A stretch of DNA of 64,000 nt, taken from contig OY992539.1 in NCBI GenBank assembly GCA_963921195.1, positions 134,257,182-134,321,181 of the forward strand, in the 5' to 3' direction. Each line of letters opens with the position of its first letter. Position 1 is the stretch's first letter. Under the pieces are notes generated by a model. That model did not search any database. It saw only the letters and a program-made list of their open reading frames with translations, and had not been told where the DNA came from. The stretch comes from Pegoplata infirma (taxonomy: Eukaryota; Arthropoda; Insecta; Diptera; Anthomyiidae). Positions 1 through 11,238 of the stretch are shown in pieces. A program made the translations under genes and the position numbers.

Positions 1-1465
1 GACGAGCCGGGACGGGTAGTAGTATGACCAGGCCACAATTTTCATCGGATTCTTATGAAATTTTACACAAGCAATAACAATAATAAGCCGATTCCAGCCA
101 TGTAATTTTTTTAACAAGTCTTTTTTAAAAATTTTTCATAAAATGACTTCAAACTTGAAAATTGAACACTTTTTCACACATTTGTATGGAAAGTGGACGA
201 GCCGGGACGGGTAGTAGTATGGCCAGGCCACAATTTTCATCGGATTCTTTTGAAATTTTAAACAAGTAATCACAATTATATGCCGATTCCAGCCATGTAA
301 TTTTTTCAACAAGCCTCTTTGAAAATTTTTTCATAAAATGACTTTAAAGTTGAAAATTGTACACTTTTTCATACATTTGTATGGAAATTGGACGAGCTAG
401 GACGGGTAGTAGTTCGCCAATGCCACAAAATTCATCGGACTGCACTAAAATTTGAAATTTGGTGTCCTTGAATATAGTCAATTCTAATTAGTAAATAAAA
501 AAAATATTTTTTTTTTTTTTTTATTTTTTACATTTTTTTTTTAAGTGGACTAGCTTAGACGGGTAGTAGTTTGGCCAGGCCACAATTTTCATCGGATTCT
601 TTTGAAATTTTAAACGAGTAATCACAATTATATGCCGATTCCAGCCATGTAATTTTTTCAACAAGTTTCTTTGAAATTTTTTTCATAAAATGACTTCAAA
701 CTTGAAAATGTTTCGCTTTTTCACACATTTGTATGGTGATTGGGCGAGCTGGGACGGGTAGTAGTTCGCCAATGCCACAAAATTCATCGGATTGTACTAA
801 AATTTGAAATTTGGTGTCCTTGAATATAGTCAATTATAATTAGTAAAAAAAATTTTTTTTTTTTTTTTTGGATTTTTTTCATTTTTTTTTTTTCAGTGGA
901 CTAGCCGTGACGGGTAGTCGGGTAGTAGTTTGGCCAGGCAACAATTTTCATCGGATTCTTTTGAAATTTTAAACAAGTAATCACAATTATATGCCGAATT
1001 CAGCCATGTATTTTTTTTAACAAGTCTCTTTGAAAATATTTTCATAAAATGACTTCAAACTTGAAAATTGTACACTTTTTTACACATTTGTATGGAAAGT
1101 GGACGAGCCGGGACGGGTAGTAGTTTGGCAAGGCCACAATTTTCATCGGATTCTTTTGAAATTTTAAACAAGAATTAACAATTATAAGCCGATCCCAGCC
1201 ATGTAATTTTTTTAACAAGTCGTTTTTAAAAAATTTTCATAAAATGATGTCAAACTTGAAAATTGTACAGTTTTTCACATATTTGTATGGAAAGTGGACG
1301 AGCCGAGACGGGTAGTTGTATGCCGAAGCCACAGTTGTCGTTAGATTTGCATAAAATTTTTTGAGGTTATTCCTTGCAATCTCTCCATTAAAATTTATAT
1401 AACTTTGCTATACTTTCTAGTAATAGTTTAGACTTTACACGGTTTTAAAAGTAAAAAAAGCTCAT
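1..1465. repeat. Higher-order tandem satellite (A, B and C units)
   Basis: Seven or more tandem units begin with GACGAGCCGGGACGGGTAGT or a close variant. A units of about 195 bp start near 1, 196, 548, 899 and 1102. B units of about 156 bp start near 391 and 742; they share the head but have a different body ending in T-runs. A diverged C unit starts near 1297. The order A-A-B-A-B-A-A-C makes a higher-order pattern. The A unit at 899 is longer because its head contains an extra CGGGTAGT. The array runs off the left edge of the window, so its full size is unknown. The short open frames in it are chance products of the repeat. Confidence 0.93.
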
Positions 1466-1470
1466 TTCAA

Positions 1471-1557
1471 CTACCCGGGTAGCTCAACTACCCGGGTAGT
1501 AATCCCGGGTAGTTGAGCTTCCCGGGTAGGCGAGTTCCCGGGTACTCGAGCTTCCCG
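1471..1557. repeat. CCCGGGTAG minisatellite
   Basis: Five CCCGGG cores lie at about 1474, 1491, 1504, 1521 and 1537, spaced 13 to 17 bp, most followed by TAG or TAC and joined by short GAGCT/AACT linkers. The segment is strikingly GC-rich in an AT-rich window. It abuts a retrotransposon tail and may be a 3' simple repeat of that element. Confidence 0.85.
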
Positions 1558-1565
1558 GTTCTGAC

Positions 1566-1860
1566 CGCAGGCTCTGGTTTATATAACAAATGCTTCAATG
1601 ACTGCTCCTCCACTTCACCACAACTCCTACAATAGTCCTCTCCACAGATTACCATACGAACGGCCACTTGGCCCATTAAATAATGTTCTGTCAGCACTCC
1701 CACAAAAATTAAGAAGACTTTCTGTCCTCTTAGGATTTGTCAGTGGTAACAGGGTTCGCGACATTCTACACGTAGTCATCGATACCCTCCTATTAGATTA
1801 TATTAAAGAGGCCCTATGCACTGCGACCAGAATGATCTATTGTGCAGCCTAAAAAGGGGG
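1566..1860 (-). pseudogene. Non-LTR retrotransposon ORF2 tail fragment
   Basis: Read on the minus strand, this gives the region after the RNase H domain. A segment resembling GVLTxHYLMGQVAVRM is followed by DYCRSCGEVEEQSLKHLLY, the cysteine-rich C-terminal tail of I/LOA-like elements (family consensus roughly LTGHCLxGxHAxRxG...CRxCGxEEExxxHxLCxCP). Upstream, at 1704-1760, the same reading recovers a KRTESLLNF-like stretch. The reading ends near 1566 at the CCCGGG minisatellite. Only about 100 codons survive and no catalytic part remains. It is a dead fragment, separate from the copy that starts at 1870. Confidence 0.75.
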
Positions 1861-2008
1861 CCCTTAATATTCAGGATTTATATAAAGCCGAGAATCCTAT
1901 TTGGTAGAGAGTTCCACACGTCAGTCGGAGATATTAAAAAGTGTCCCCCCAGATGTTGAAGTCTTCTACCAGTCAGTCTTGGGCATGTACAAAGTATATG
2001 TTCTGCTG

Positions 2009-3089
2009 CACTGAAAAAAAAGACATAACTAAATTTAAGGAAAAAATGTCTTAGAAAATTTATCATAAATTTTCCTAAAATTTAGTTAAATTTAACTTAA
2101 AAATGAGAAATTTTCTTAACTATGAGGAAAAAATTTTAGTTCATTTACTTATAATTAGTTCAAAGTTTTCTTTAAATGGATTTTTTAAATATTAGGAAAA
2201 AAATTCTTACTGTCAAAGAAATTTTCCACAAATCTAAGAATCGTATCTTTATTTTTAAGACATATTTCTTAAAAAACAATTTAGTTCAAGTTTAGTTAAA
2301 ATTTACTAAAAAAAACATCATCGTATTTCTCTTCTTTGAATTGAGGAAGTGTACTTCTTAGAATGTAGTTAATGACTTCTGAGAATTTAGTAAATAACTT
2401 CTTAGAATTTAGTTAAAAATTCAAAATGGCGATATCTCGAAAACTAAGAGAGATAGAGCAAAACGGATGAAATTTTCAAAAGAAAGACTACAAAGAAAAA
2501 TATGGAATAGCCTAGCTCTGCATATCTGTCGGGGTCTCAAGACCCTAATTTTAGATCTAAATTTTGAAATTCCCGAGATTTTATATATACACATATCGCG
2601 GTAAATACTGCCAATACGAGAAAAAGCCCAACGGCATTTTTTTAGCTCTTGACTCGTAGAACACTTCCGCAAAATACCCGAAAGCCCTCCGATTAATAGT
2701 TTTTGAGTTATCCGGTTTTTAAGATTCTCAAGACCCTATCAGGCCCCTTTTTACCGTATCTCAAAAACTAAGCAAGTTAGAGCGAAACGGACACAAATTT
2801 TGGGTCAAAATCTATGGGGACTCTTAAAGGACCCAACGGGGTCTCGAGTTAAATGGGGTCCGAACCCATGGGTCCAGGGTCAAGACCCAATCTATTTCTA
2901 AAATGTGAAGTATAATTTTTCCCATTTTCTAGTTAAAATTGGCTTAAAATTAAATAACTTTGTTTTCCTCATTTTTGGGAAAATTATGAACTAAAACCAA
3001 GAAAAAAAATCTTTGGAGCCAAATCATTCCCTCTTTTTCTCAAAATTGAGTTAATTTTCCCAGATTTTAGTTCACTTTTTTTTTGAGTG
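2009..3089. mobile_element. CACTG/GAGTG TIR element (1.08 kb) inserted in a retrotransposon
   Basis: The left end reads CACTGAAAAAAAAG and the right end CTTTTTTTTTGAGTG. TG lies on both sides (2007-2008 and 3090-3091) as a possible 2-bp target duplication. Removing the element restores the retrotransposon reading across the site, from CKFCEMD to AAEHILC. The body has repeated TTAGTTAAATTTAACTTAA-type motifs, and AAACTAAG...TAGAGCRAAACGG occurs twice (about 2440 and 2768). No transposase is visible, so it is non-autonomous. A short relative of its left part occurs at 22977-23060. Confidence 0.8.
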
Positions 3090-3229
3090 TGTCCATCTCA
3101 CAGAATTTGCACGTGTCCGTGTCAGATAGATTTTTCTACCAAAGATGGTAACGTAGGTTACAAGGTCCAGTTAGGTAGAACGTAAGGATTCTAAGATCTT
3201 TCTGTCTAAAGACTGTTATCATTTTGATA

Positions 3230-4220
3230 CACTGAGAAAAAAAACTAACTAAAAAATGGGAAAATTAACTAAATCCAAGGAAAATTGATAATGATTTAGC
3301 TCCATTGCCATGTATTCCTACTTTTTAGTCCATATTTTTCTTAAAAATTAGGACCAATTTAAACTAGAAAGTGTGAAAAAATTTCCCATTTTTTAGATAA
3401 AAAACACATTTTTGATGAGGACATTTTTCCTAAAAATTAGTTAATTTCATATTTTTATAGGTTTATTTATAGAATAGTATGTGAATACACACAGAATTCT
3501 CGTTATGTACATATTTTATTTAAAATATTAAAAAACGTTCGTTTCTTATGGTCAAGTAATAAATTTCATTAGTTTTTAAAGTTAAATTACAACAAAGACT
3601 TTGTCTTTAACGTTTGTTCCCAAATTATATGGGAAAACACGCCAAAGCCAAGGCCTTTGTTGTGATTAAAATATTATTTTTTCCCTAACACATACATGTG
3701 TAGAAAAAAATGTAAACATTAAATTTATTACTTGTTATACAAGACCAAACCTTTTGTATTCATGTACTACAAATAATAAACAAAATGTGAACTACAAGCA
3801 AGCATGAAAAAAAAATAAATCAACTTAACAATTTCATGTTATGAAAAATTTACTAAACTTGTGGAAAAAACTTCCTCAAATTAAAGAAGATAAATATGAT
3901 GAACTAATTGGTAGGAAATTACGTCCTAAAATTGAATTTTTTGAATTAAATTTTGTTTTTAGAAATATGTCTTAAAAATAAAGACTTTTTTTCAATTATT
4001 TAGGGAAAATTTCTTTGGCGGTAAGAATTTCTTCCATGTATTAGGGAATTCCATTTAAGGAAAATTTTGGCCTATTGAACAGTCCATGAACTAAAATTTT
4101 TTCCTAAAAGTTGGGAAAATTTCCAAAATTTTAGTTAAATTTAACTAAATTATGGGAAAATTTATAAACTATTTTGAAGAAAATTTTTCCAAAGTTTAAG
4201 TTAATGGTTTTTTTTGAGTG
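3230..4220. mobile_element. CACTG/GAGTG TIR element (0.99 kb), TA-flanked
   Basis: The ends are CACTGAGAAAAAAAAC and TTTTTTTTGAGTG, flanked by TA at 3228-3229 and 4221-4222. It sits in the same retrotransposon as the element at 2009-3089 and resembles it in its ends and in its A/T-rich TTTAGTTAA-type body. No coding capacity is seen. The TA duplication and TIRs fit a Tc1/mariner-mobilised non-autonomous element. Confidence 0.8.
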
Positions 4221-4275
4221 TACGGTGCTAGATGGAGTTGTGAATCTTTTTGCCTGCCGCTGCCCAGCCTATCCT

Positions 4276-4607
4276 TCATAATATTCCCTGACATAGGTCA
4301 CTTGGCACAATCAATTGCGCGGCTTTAACGTTGCAAGTTCCTTTGCCTGGAAAATACTTCACTTGTCCGAAAGTCTTAATGAGGCCCTGATTTTAAGGCG
4401 TTCGAAATACACTTCCGAATACCTGCCCATCTTTGGTTCGTCCATACAAATCATTTTCCCTGACGTGGGTCGCTTGGCATAATCAATTGCACGGCTTTAA
4501 CAGTTGCAAGTACCTTTTCCTGGAAAATACTTCACCTGTCCGAAAGTCTTAATGAGGCGCAGATTCTAAGCCGTTCGGAAAACACTCCCGAACCTTTATC
4601 CTTATTG
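4276..4607. repeat. Internal tandem duplication of an RNase H segment
   Basis: Two copies about 172 bp apart share CCTGACRTRGGTCRCTTGGC, GCACGGCTTTAAC..GTTGCAAGT and TGTCCGAAAGTCTTAATGAGG. They start near 4283 and 4454. Read on the minus strand, each encodes the LRLSD...SIFQ...LATVKA part of RNase H. The duplication is mildly diverged, so it is not recent. Confidence 0.85.
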
Positions 4608-4925
4608 ATCAGTTCGTAAAAACTGAAATTAAATTTTTGGCCATGACAGAGTTTTCCGCCCAGCCTTCCCTAGTCGGTACTTCGAAGGTTCTATCAAAGC
4701 TCGTTTGCAGTGAGATATTCGGTTTTCTGTTCCAGTTTCGTCCATAGTCGACCAGTGTCCCCAAGGGGACAATGCATAAGCATTTTTGACTCTCATAACC
4801 TGGGAGCCGATTTACTGCAGTACGCTTGATGTAGATATCCACGGGCTGAATGTTGAGTATCACTTCCAGACCAGCCTATTTAATAGCACCAGTGATACCC
4901 ACACATGCTAGTCGTTGTACTCTCT

Positions 4926-5842
4926 AAGTTTTGCTTTATATAGACAATAAATGGGTTTTGACCCCAAATAGTCCTCCTACACATAACAATTTGCAAATCC
5001 TTTCCAATACGTTCCTTTTTTAAGAAAGCTTTAAGTCCACAATGACGCCTGGGAATTCTGCCTCCTTAGATTAATTAATGAGTTACTGCAATAAATCTTA
5101 TCATGCAAAATGCGTTGTTCTTTTGTTGATGATATCATCCCGAGCATAAAATCTCTTACTACAATTGTATGTTCATTTTTATTATTTATATTACAAATTA
5201 AGACATATACTATCATTCCAACTTGCTTAAAATATATTTTATACATCTTTCAATTGATTGCATCCGGAATATCTATTTAAAGTAAATTAAAATCAACATG
5301 ATTCTTGTATTAGACATTATATTCCGCAGTTTTAGTATTGTACATTAGCAGCAGCCATTCAGTAATTGCTCTTAAACGTAAATTAAAATAATTACAAAAT
5401 GCTTTTGTTAGTCAACCGAGCGAACATACACACTATTAGTTTAACATTTTGATTTAACAATAATAAGCGATGACAGCATCATCGCTGCTGAGTGAGTACT
5501 CAAAACATCACAAGTATTGTTGTGATAGCGAAATTCCCAACCAAATAGCAACTGAGTGATAATCAAAGTCAAATGCTTTGCAGCCGAATAAAATTTAATC
5601 AAAGTGTTTATCTAACAGACATGTCAGTTATGACATACAAATTTTATGTGATGATGAAAATATTGGTTAAGGGGAGAAGTAATTTCTACAGCTGGCACAC
5701 TTGGGCATTTATGGTGATTTTTCTATAAGGAGTATGAGTAAATTTCAATCCGAAACTCACGATAGAACATTTATCATTTGATATTTCTCACAATCACGTT
5801 TAAGTCACATTAACTGTCAAAAACGGGAACTTTGTCTTTATC
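4926..5842. other. Unclassified AT-rich interval
   Basis: It lies between a minus-strand and a plus-strand retrotransposon remnant. I see no TIR pair, tandem repeat or RNA gene, and no reading frame beyond short chance ones. Confidence 0.5.
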
Positions 5843-6770
5843 ACGAAGAAACAGAAAATGTCAATATATATCACTGGAGCTCTTCGTACTACACCTACGG
5901 CTGCATTTGAAATCCTCCCACATTGGACATATCTGCAATTCGTTTTAGAAGCACACTGCTATGCGATCCTGAAAAAGATAAGAGTACCACAAAATATGGA
6001 CTGTACTCCTCTATGAGCCTTGTTGAGCATCACTTTACCACTATGATACCATACGGGAAATCTTGGGTGAAAGTCATTCCGGGAAGTGAAGCCTCCATAA
6101 ATTTTTACACAGAAGTCGAACTCTATTCGGAGGTACTTGGGACCTGACTCAAAGATTGCCAGATCATTGCAGTGTTTACCAGACACAGATGCTGGCAATA
6201 AAGGATGTAGCTGACTGGTTAAGTAGCAATATTTTGTCTACAACTGCAGTCAACATCTATTCTGGCAGTCAAGCCGCGGTGAAGCTTCTGGAGTTATTGT
6301 TTCTGAAAAAAGAATCTACCCTTAACTGTTGCACATCTTTAAAAGAGATGGTCAAGCAGTTTGACTTTTGTTTCATATGGTTCCTAGGGTACAGAGACAT
6401 TGCAGAGAATTGCAAAGGCAATGAGATTGCAATGCTAAGAACTACCGTACAGGTTCCAACGGAATCGTGATGTGTTTGCTTCCAAGAGGAGAGATTTTGA
6501 CTGTGGTTGCTGTAAATACCGGACACTACCTTATAGGAAAGCACGCTGAGCGGTTTAATGTGCCGTGACTTTTGCAGGGATTGCATAAATAAGGAGAAGT
6601 TGGAAACTATACAACACTTTATCTGCCATTGTCTGTCACTTTTTGGTCAGAGACTTGCTTTACTGGGATTTTGGGAGCTTGGCTTTATTTTTATACCCTA
6701 CACCACTCTGTGGTACATAACGAGTTTATGCTTATGTTTGAAACTACCAGAAATAATAGTCCTAGATTAA
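5843..6770 (+). pseudogene. Non-LTR retrotransposon RT C-terminus, RNase H and tail
   Basis: The plus strand reads ITGALRTTPTAAFEIL (conserved end of the RT/thumb region of I/LOA-like elements), LYSEVLGT, then after a frameshift RLPDHCSVYQTQMLAIKDVADWLSS, STTAVNIYSGSQAAVKLLE and a degraded WVPGHRxxxGN motif seen as WFLGYRDIAEN. After a deletion near 6475 the tail reads LTVVAVNTGHYLIGKHAERF and CRDCINKEKLETIQHFICHC. The RNase H aspartate in the usual YSDSQA motif is glycine here (YSGSQA). At least three frameshifts make it non-functional. It belongs to the family at 44855-45802. Confidence 0.85.
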
Positions 6771-7365
6771 CCTTTTAGCAAAAGTCCCGAAAAAAAGTGA
6801 TGTATTGAACCGAAACATGTTGTGTTCCAAAGGGATAGACCCTTTTACATATCACATGTGATGTATCCGGAGTTTAAGACACTTCCTCACAAAAGAAACG
6901 TGTTTTTATATAAAAGGTGTCAAGTTTGTGATAGGCATTGTGTCTAATTGTAAGTGACATATCACGAGAACTATCAAGGACCAATAACTTATCCTGCATG
7001 GAAATGAAAACTATTCCAATTGTTATAAAAATTAATAAATTTGGCAAAGCGCTCGCAAAGCACATTTTTTTTCATATTACCTTATACACAAAAAATAAAG
7101 TGCTTTGCCGAGACTTTTTCTGTGGAACGGTTGGCAGTTTCTGCCTGGGTAGGTTTATTCTAGCTCGAGGTCATTATTTCCTTTACTACCCACAAAAAAT
7201 TACTGCTTACGTATGGCATGATATTTGGTCGCATTGTCCCACTTTAGAGCATTTCATCCCAGCGCTTATTTCAGCGCAATAAAAATGTAATGAGATCATA
7301 CCTTCTTAGAAGCTTACTAGGTGCATTTTTGTAAGCATATTGGATGCTCAGAAATCATCTATCTA
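6771..7365. other. Unclassified interval with a short foldback-family match
   Basis: No gene is recognised; a 114-codon open frame at 6938-7282 has no motif I know. Bases near 7150-7190 (TTTATTCTAGCTCGAGGTCATTATTTCCTTTACTA) resemble part of the arm of the hairpin at 22242-22970, which suggests a diverged fragment of that family. Confidence 0.45.
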
Positions 7366-7947
7366 TATATGAAGGTTTCTATTTCAAACGTACCACGAAA
7401 AAAAAATGTTGTTGGATCAAAGTCAAACTTTGAGAGCTTATTGCCCTATATGAAAGTAACAAATCGTGGAACAAAAGTTTTCGTTTTTCGGAAAAATTGG
7501 CGAGATAGGCGAGGTCAAACATGGTAAAATTGAGCAATTTTTGCATGATGTCGCTTTATATTTAATTTTTTCTACAGTAACTCAACTATTCTAAAATTTT
7601 CGAAACACATCTTATTTATAGTGTTTTGTATGGGCTATCGATTGGCATTATTAGTTTTTGGAAAAAATTCAGAACTATGTCTGAATTTTTCAAATAAAAA
7701 TCGATGTAGCAAAAACACGCCATTTTTAATTTTTTTTTTTTTAAATTTTAAATTAAAGTTCATTTCATTCTCTACATCATATCAAATTTTCAGAGAGCAG
7801 TTATTTTTGGTTTTCGAGAAAAGTGGCTTTAAAGTTTGAATGTCTTATTTTATTTTCCATATCACTCATACGCCACGATACATTTATTTTTGCACTTACC
7901 AAAAACTTGTTTAATTCTATTTAGATAATTGATTTAGAGCCAATTTG
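7366..7947. repeat. Left arm of outer inverted repeat
   Basis: The segment from TATATATGAAGGTTTCTA to CTATTTAGATAATTGATTTA recurs inverted at 14100-14278 and 16966-17133. The right copy lacks about 240 bp corresponding to 7462-7703, with AACAAA/AGCAAA-like sequence at the deletion edges. The arm is cut at 7948 by an inserted hAT-like element and resumes at 13730. Confidence 0.8.
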
Positions 7948-8749
7948 TAGAGTCCAACCGAATATTCGGTTTCGGTCTCGACTTCTGCCGAATAATGGGG
8001 TTTCGGCCTCTATTCGGTATTCGGCAAAATTTTAGTATTTTAAAAAATATTAAAAAAGTTGCTGAATTTTTCAATTTCGAGTATCATTACACTTGATTCA
8101 TTCATTTTAAAAAATGTAACAAGGTTTTCCAATTAACGTGTTACCGTTACAGTTCAAATAATTTTTTTTTTCTTAATCTACAGATTTAATGAACAATTTT
8201 TCTTAAGTTTATTTAAATACTAGTCGAATAGCCTGTCACTGCCAGGCGGAACACCAAATCACTTTTCTCAATACATAATTCTAATTTTTACCAAGCTTTA
8301 TAAAAATTATGTTTGTGCTTCAAAAATTTAATATTATGTCTGTTCGTTTACCTTACTACAATCTACTCATTTTTAAATAAATAGTAACGAATTAAGGTAA
8401 TCAAACACACCTATTGCTAGATTGAGTTACATCAATATATTTCCCAAACTGAAAAAAATTTTATTAGTATCAAGGTTTTATTGATAAAATTTTAGAAATA
8501 AATTTAGCACGCCCATTTCGTCTCTCCGTCCTTAAACCGGATATCAAGAATCCTTCGTGTGGATCTGTCCAATGATCACTCCTATATACATGGCAATTTT
8601 TATCTTTCTTAGTCATGAAGGGTTTTAAAATTAGATAAAATGTTAAAAAACACAATTTTTTCACTTAAATTTTTATCTTATAATTCTCCTTACAAAGTTT
8701 AAATATTAAATCTGACTTCATAAGGATATTACCCATTGTCAATACTTTA

Positions 8750-9303
8750 CACTCAAAAAATTATGTTAGTAAAATCAACTGAAAATGTCAGTTAAAATAA
8801 CTACTTTGTAAGTTGTTTTGGGGTCAACTACTTTTTCAGTTAAATCAACTAACAATGTAAGTTATTTTAACTGACAAAAAACAACTGACTTATGTAGTAA
8901 AAATTACTAACATTTGTAGTCAAAACAACTAATTTGTAGTAAAAATAAAATAAACAATATATAATTTTTTTTTTTAAAAATTTTTCAGAAAAAAAAAATT
9001 TAAGACCAAATTTTTTTTAAAAAAAAAAAGTTGTTAAAAATAAAAAAACGAAATTTTATTTTTTAAAAAAACTTTAAAAATTTTTCAGAGATCAAAAAAA
9101 TAAAATCAACTACTTTAAGTAACTGTTACTACATTACAGTACTTTTTTGTTAGTTATTCAAAAAAAACGACTTAAAATAACTTACAGAAATAGTTGTTTG
9201 ATATTTTCCATACAAAAATAACTGACTTTGTAGTTGAAAACACCTTACTACTGTAAAATATATAAACAACTAACATGTAGTAACTTACATAATTTTCTAA
9301 GTG
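8750..9303. mobile_element. CACTC TIR element of the GTCAGTT/AACTGAC family, TA-flanked
   Basis: The left end is CACTCAAAAAATTATGTTAG and the right end CTTACATAATTTTCTAAGTG, with TA on both sides (8748-8749, 9304-9305). The inverted right arm near 19015-19025 preserves the empty site as a single TA between AATACTT and TGCTTTACAATT, so the TA duplication is directly confirmed. The interior is made of repeated AACTAC/TAACTGAC words and long A/T runs. Sister copies are at 11239, 11341 and 24168. No coding capacity is seen. Confidence 0.92.
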
Positions 9304-9757
9304 TATGCTTTACAATTTTTTGCTTCCTTAGTCATTAGGGGTTTCAGAAATTGTTTAAAAGCTAAATTTCACCGTCTTCGGCCACTTTCCCTGTCTTAAA
9401 GGCCGATAATCCGGCTACGTTACAGATTATTATATATATAAACTGAAAATTTTTATCTTTCAAAGTCATAAGGTGTCTTCAAAATTAGGTAAGATGTAAA
9501 AACATAATTTTTCCACGCCCATTTCTTCTCTTAATTATCCGTCCATATTCCAAAACTTTTAAATCTGACTACTTTAGGATAAGCAACAACGTCAGTACTA
9601 TACTCGTATCCGTGCCCCATTTTCTCTTAGTTCTCCATCCACAGTCCAAAAATTTTAAGTCTGACTTCTTTTGGGTCTGCTCCAGTTTCAGGACAATATG
9701 CTTGCCAATTTTCGGCTGCGTAGGTCATTAGGGCTTTAAAGTTAGTTCAATTAAAAA

Positions 9758-11027
9758 CAAGTAGAAAATTTAAATTCGACTTGGCCGAATCTATGAATAC
9801 CCTCCACAATATTAACCAAGGCATACATAGAATAAAAATAATTAGGGTTTTCACAGTGACGATTAAATTTGCCTTTTTTAGTTGGGTATTTGGCAAATTT
9901 GCCATTTTACTAAACGTCAAGCATTTGCCACCAATTTTTCTTTACATATCATGGGCGCACTTTTCGTTAATAATTTGCACAAAATAACTTTAATTAACTT
10001 TTTACATTCACAATTTTAAAATAAACACAAATAATTTGTATGCTTCATTTTGTACAAATGTTTTTGTTGCCGCGTTCGAAATTTAAGCATAAACAATCAC
10101 AACCATATAAAAGAAAAAGAAACCACGTGTAAACAAACATTTGGTAACTCATTTTTAGTTATAAATTAAAAAAACAACAACCATCATCATCTTTACTGTA
10201 TGACAAAAACTGCAACAACATCAACAATAAAATGGCGTTGTTTATATTGAAACTCACCTCAATATATTGACATACAAAAACAAAAAAAATAGCGGGTTTT
10301 TTTTTGACTACACTACAATAACAACGATAATACAAATGCAATCAAATAACAAAAAATTAAACCACGTGGAATTTATTAAAACTCATATAACTTCTTAACT
10401 CCTTGACCGATTTTGCCATATTTAATACCAAAATGATCAGAAAAACGTAGAGAACAATAAAATATGTACCAATATTAAATTTTGCTCAAATATATTTACT
10501 ATTACTTGAGATAAAGCATTTTAAAAATTTTGGGCAACACTACAGGTGCCACGCCCCATTGTCCAATTCCGCCCACATTTGGTGTGTGGGTTAGAAATGA
10601 CAAAATAACAACATATACCAAGTTTGGTTCATATTCATTGAACAGATGTCAAGTTATACCATTTTTGTTGTGTGAAATACCCAAAAAATTTTGAGGTACC
10701 CTTACCTTTTTACTCATAACTTTTGAACCACTGGACCGATTTGGCTGAAATACAATACCAACCTGACCAGCCGAATGACAAACATATATGCCAAACTTCA
10801 GCAGCCTCTGTAAAGCCTTTCAAAAGTTAGTGTGTTTTCTACGGACGGACAGACAGACGGACGGACGGACGGACGGACGGACGGACGGACATCGCTAGAT
10901 CGACTTAAAATCGATCGAGGATCATGAATATATATACTTTATGAGGTCCTAGACCAATATTTCGATGTGTTACAAACGGAATGACAAACTTATATATACC
11001 CTCTATCACTAGAGTGGAGGGTATAAA
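9758..11027 (-). mobile_element. mini-me-like (INE-1/DINE-like) element
   Basis: The minus-strand 3' end is at 9758 (CAAGTAG...AATTCGACTTGGCCGAAT...ACCCTCCACAA). The 5' end is near 11027 (TATACCCTCCACTCTAGTGATAGAGGGTATATA on the minus strand). A (CGGA)n run at 10841-10890, the complement of (GTCC)n, is followed by the conserved ATCGCTAGATCGACTTAAAATCGATC core and a TATATATA tract. The TA/GTCY pair is the published hallmark of dipteran mini-me elements. It is inserted in the tandem block and is absent from the inverted copy of that block. It has no ORF and is the longest copy in the window. Confidence 0.85.
10841..10890. repeat. (CGGA)n microsatellite
   Basis: About twelve tetranucleotide units, mostly GGAC with AGAC variants, form the GTCY tract of the surrounding mini-me-like element on the other strand. 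Confidence 0.95.
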
Positions 11028-11238
11028 AAATAAATAAATATTGCCTTGCCCCTTTTTCCGTTAGGGATTTTCAGCTTTCTAATTCATTGGGGCGGAGCTT
11101 AAAAATACTCTAAAACGTAAAAAAAAAAAATGATTTTGCTTTCCCTTTTTCTCGTACTTCTCCGCCCACAGGCAAAAAATCTGGCTTCGTAAGAAAGAAT
11201 CTGTCCCTGGTGTTTTACTATATTCATGCCAATTTTAA

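Larger units (their letters stand above)
1870..4925 (-). pseudogene. Non-LTR retrotransposon RT end and RNase H, split by two DNA elements
   Basis: On the minus strand from 4925 downward the reading gives QPVDIYIKRTAV (end of the RT region), FEVPTREGW, then an RNase H start close to FTDGSKMGTG near 4440-4620, although the copy near 4600 reads FTN. A QKDSQLHLA piece follows, then LTGPCNLRYHLW and DTDTCKFCEMD at 3095-3228, then AAEHILCTCPRLTGRRLQHLGG at 1878-2008. These pieces join in family order only after the insertions at 3230-4220 and 2009-3089 are skipped. RNase H of this kind degrades the RNA strand during element copying. Stops, frameshifts and an internal duplication show it is non-functional. 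It is the same family as 43801-44730. Confidence 0.85.

Noticed and set aside
1471..1557. CRISPR-like array
   Set aside because: Repeat core is only 6-9 bp with 4-10 bp linkers and the genome is eukaryotic; it is a minisatellite.
6938..7282. 114-codon open frame, one of the longest plus-strand frames
   Set aside because: No domain, no initiation context, composition of AT-rich read-through, and overlap with foldback-family fragments; not supportable as a gene.
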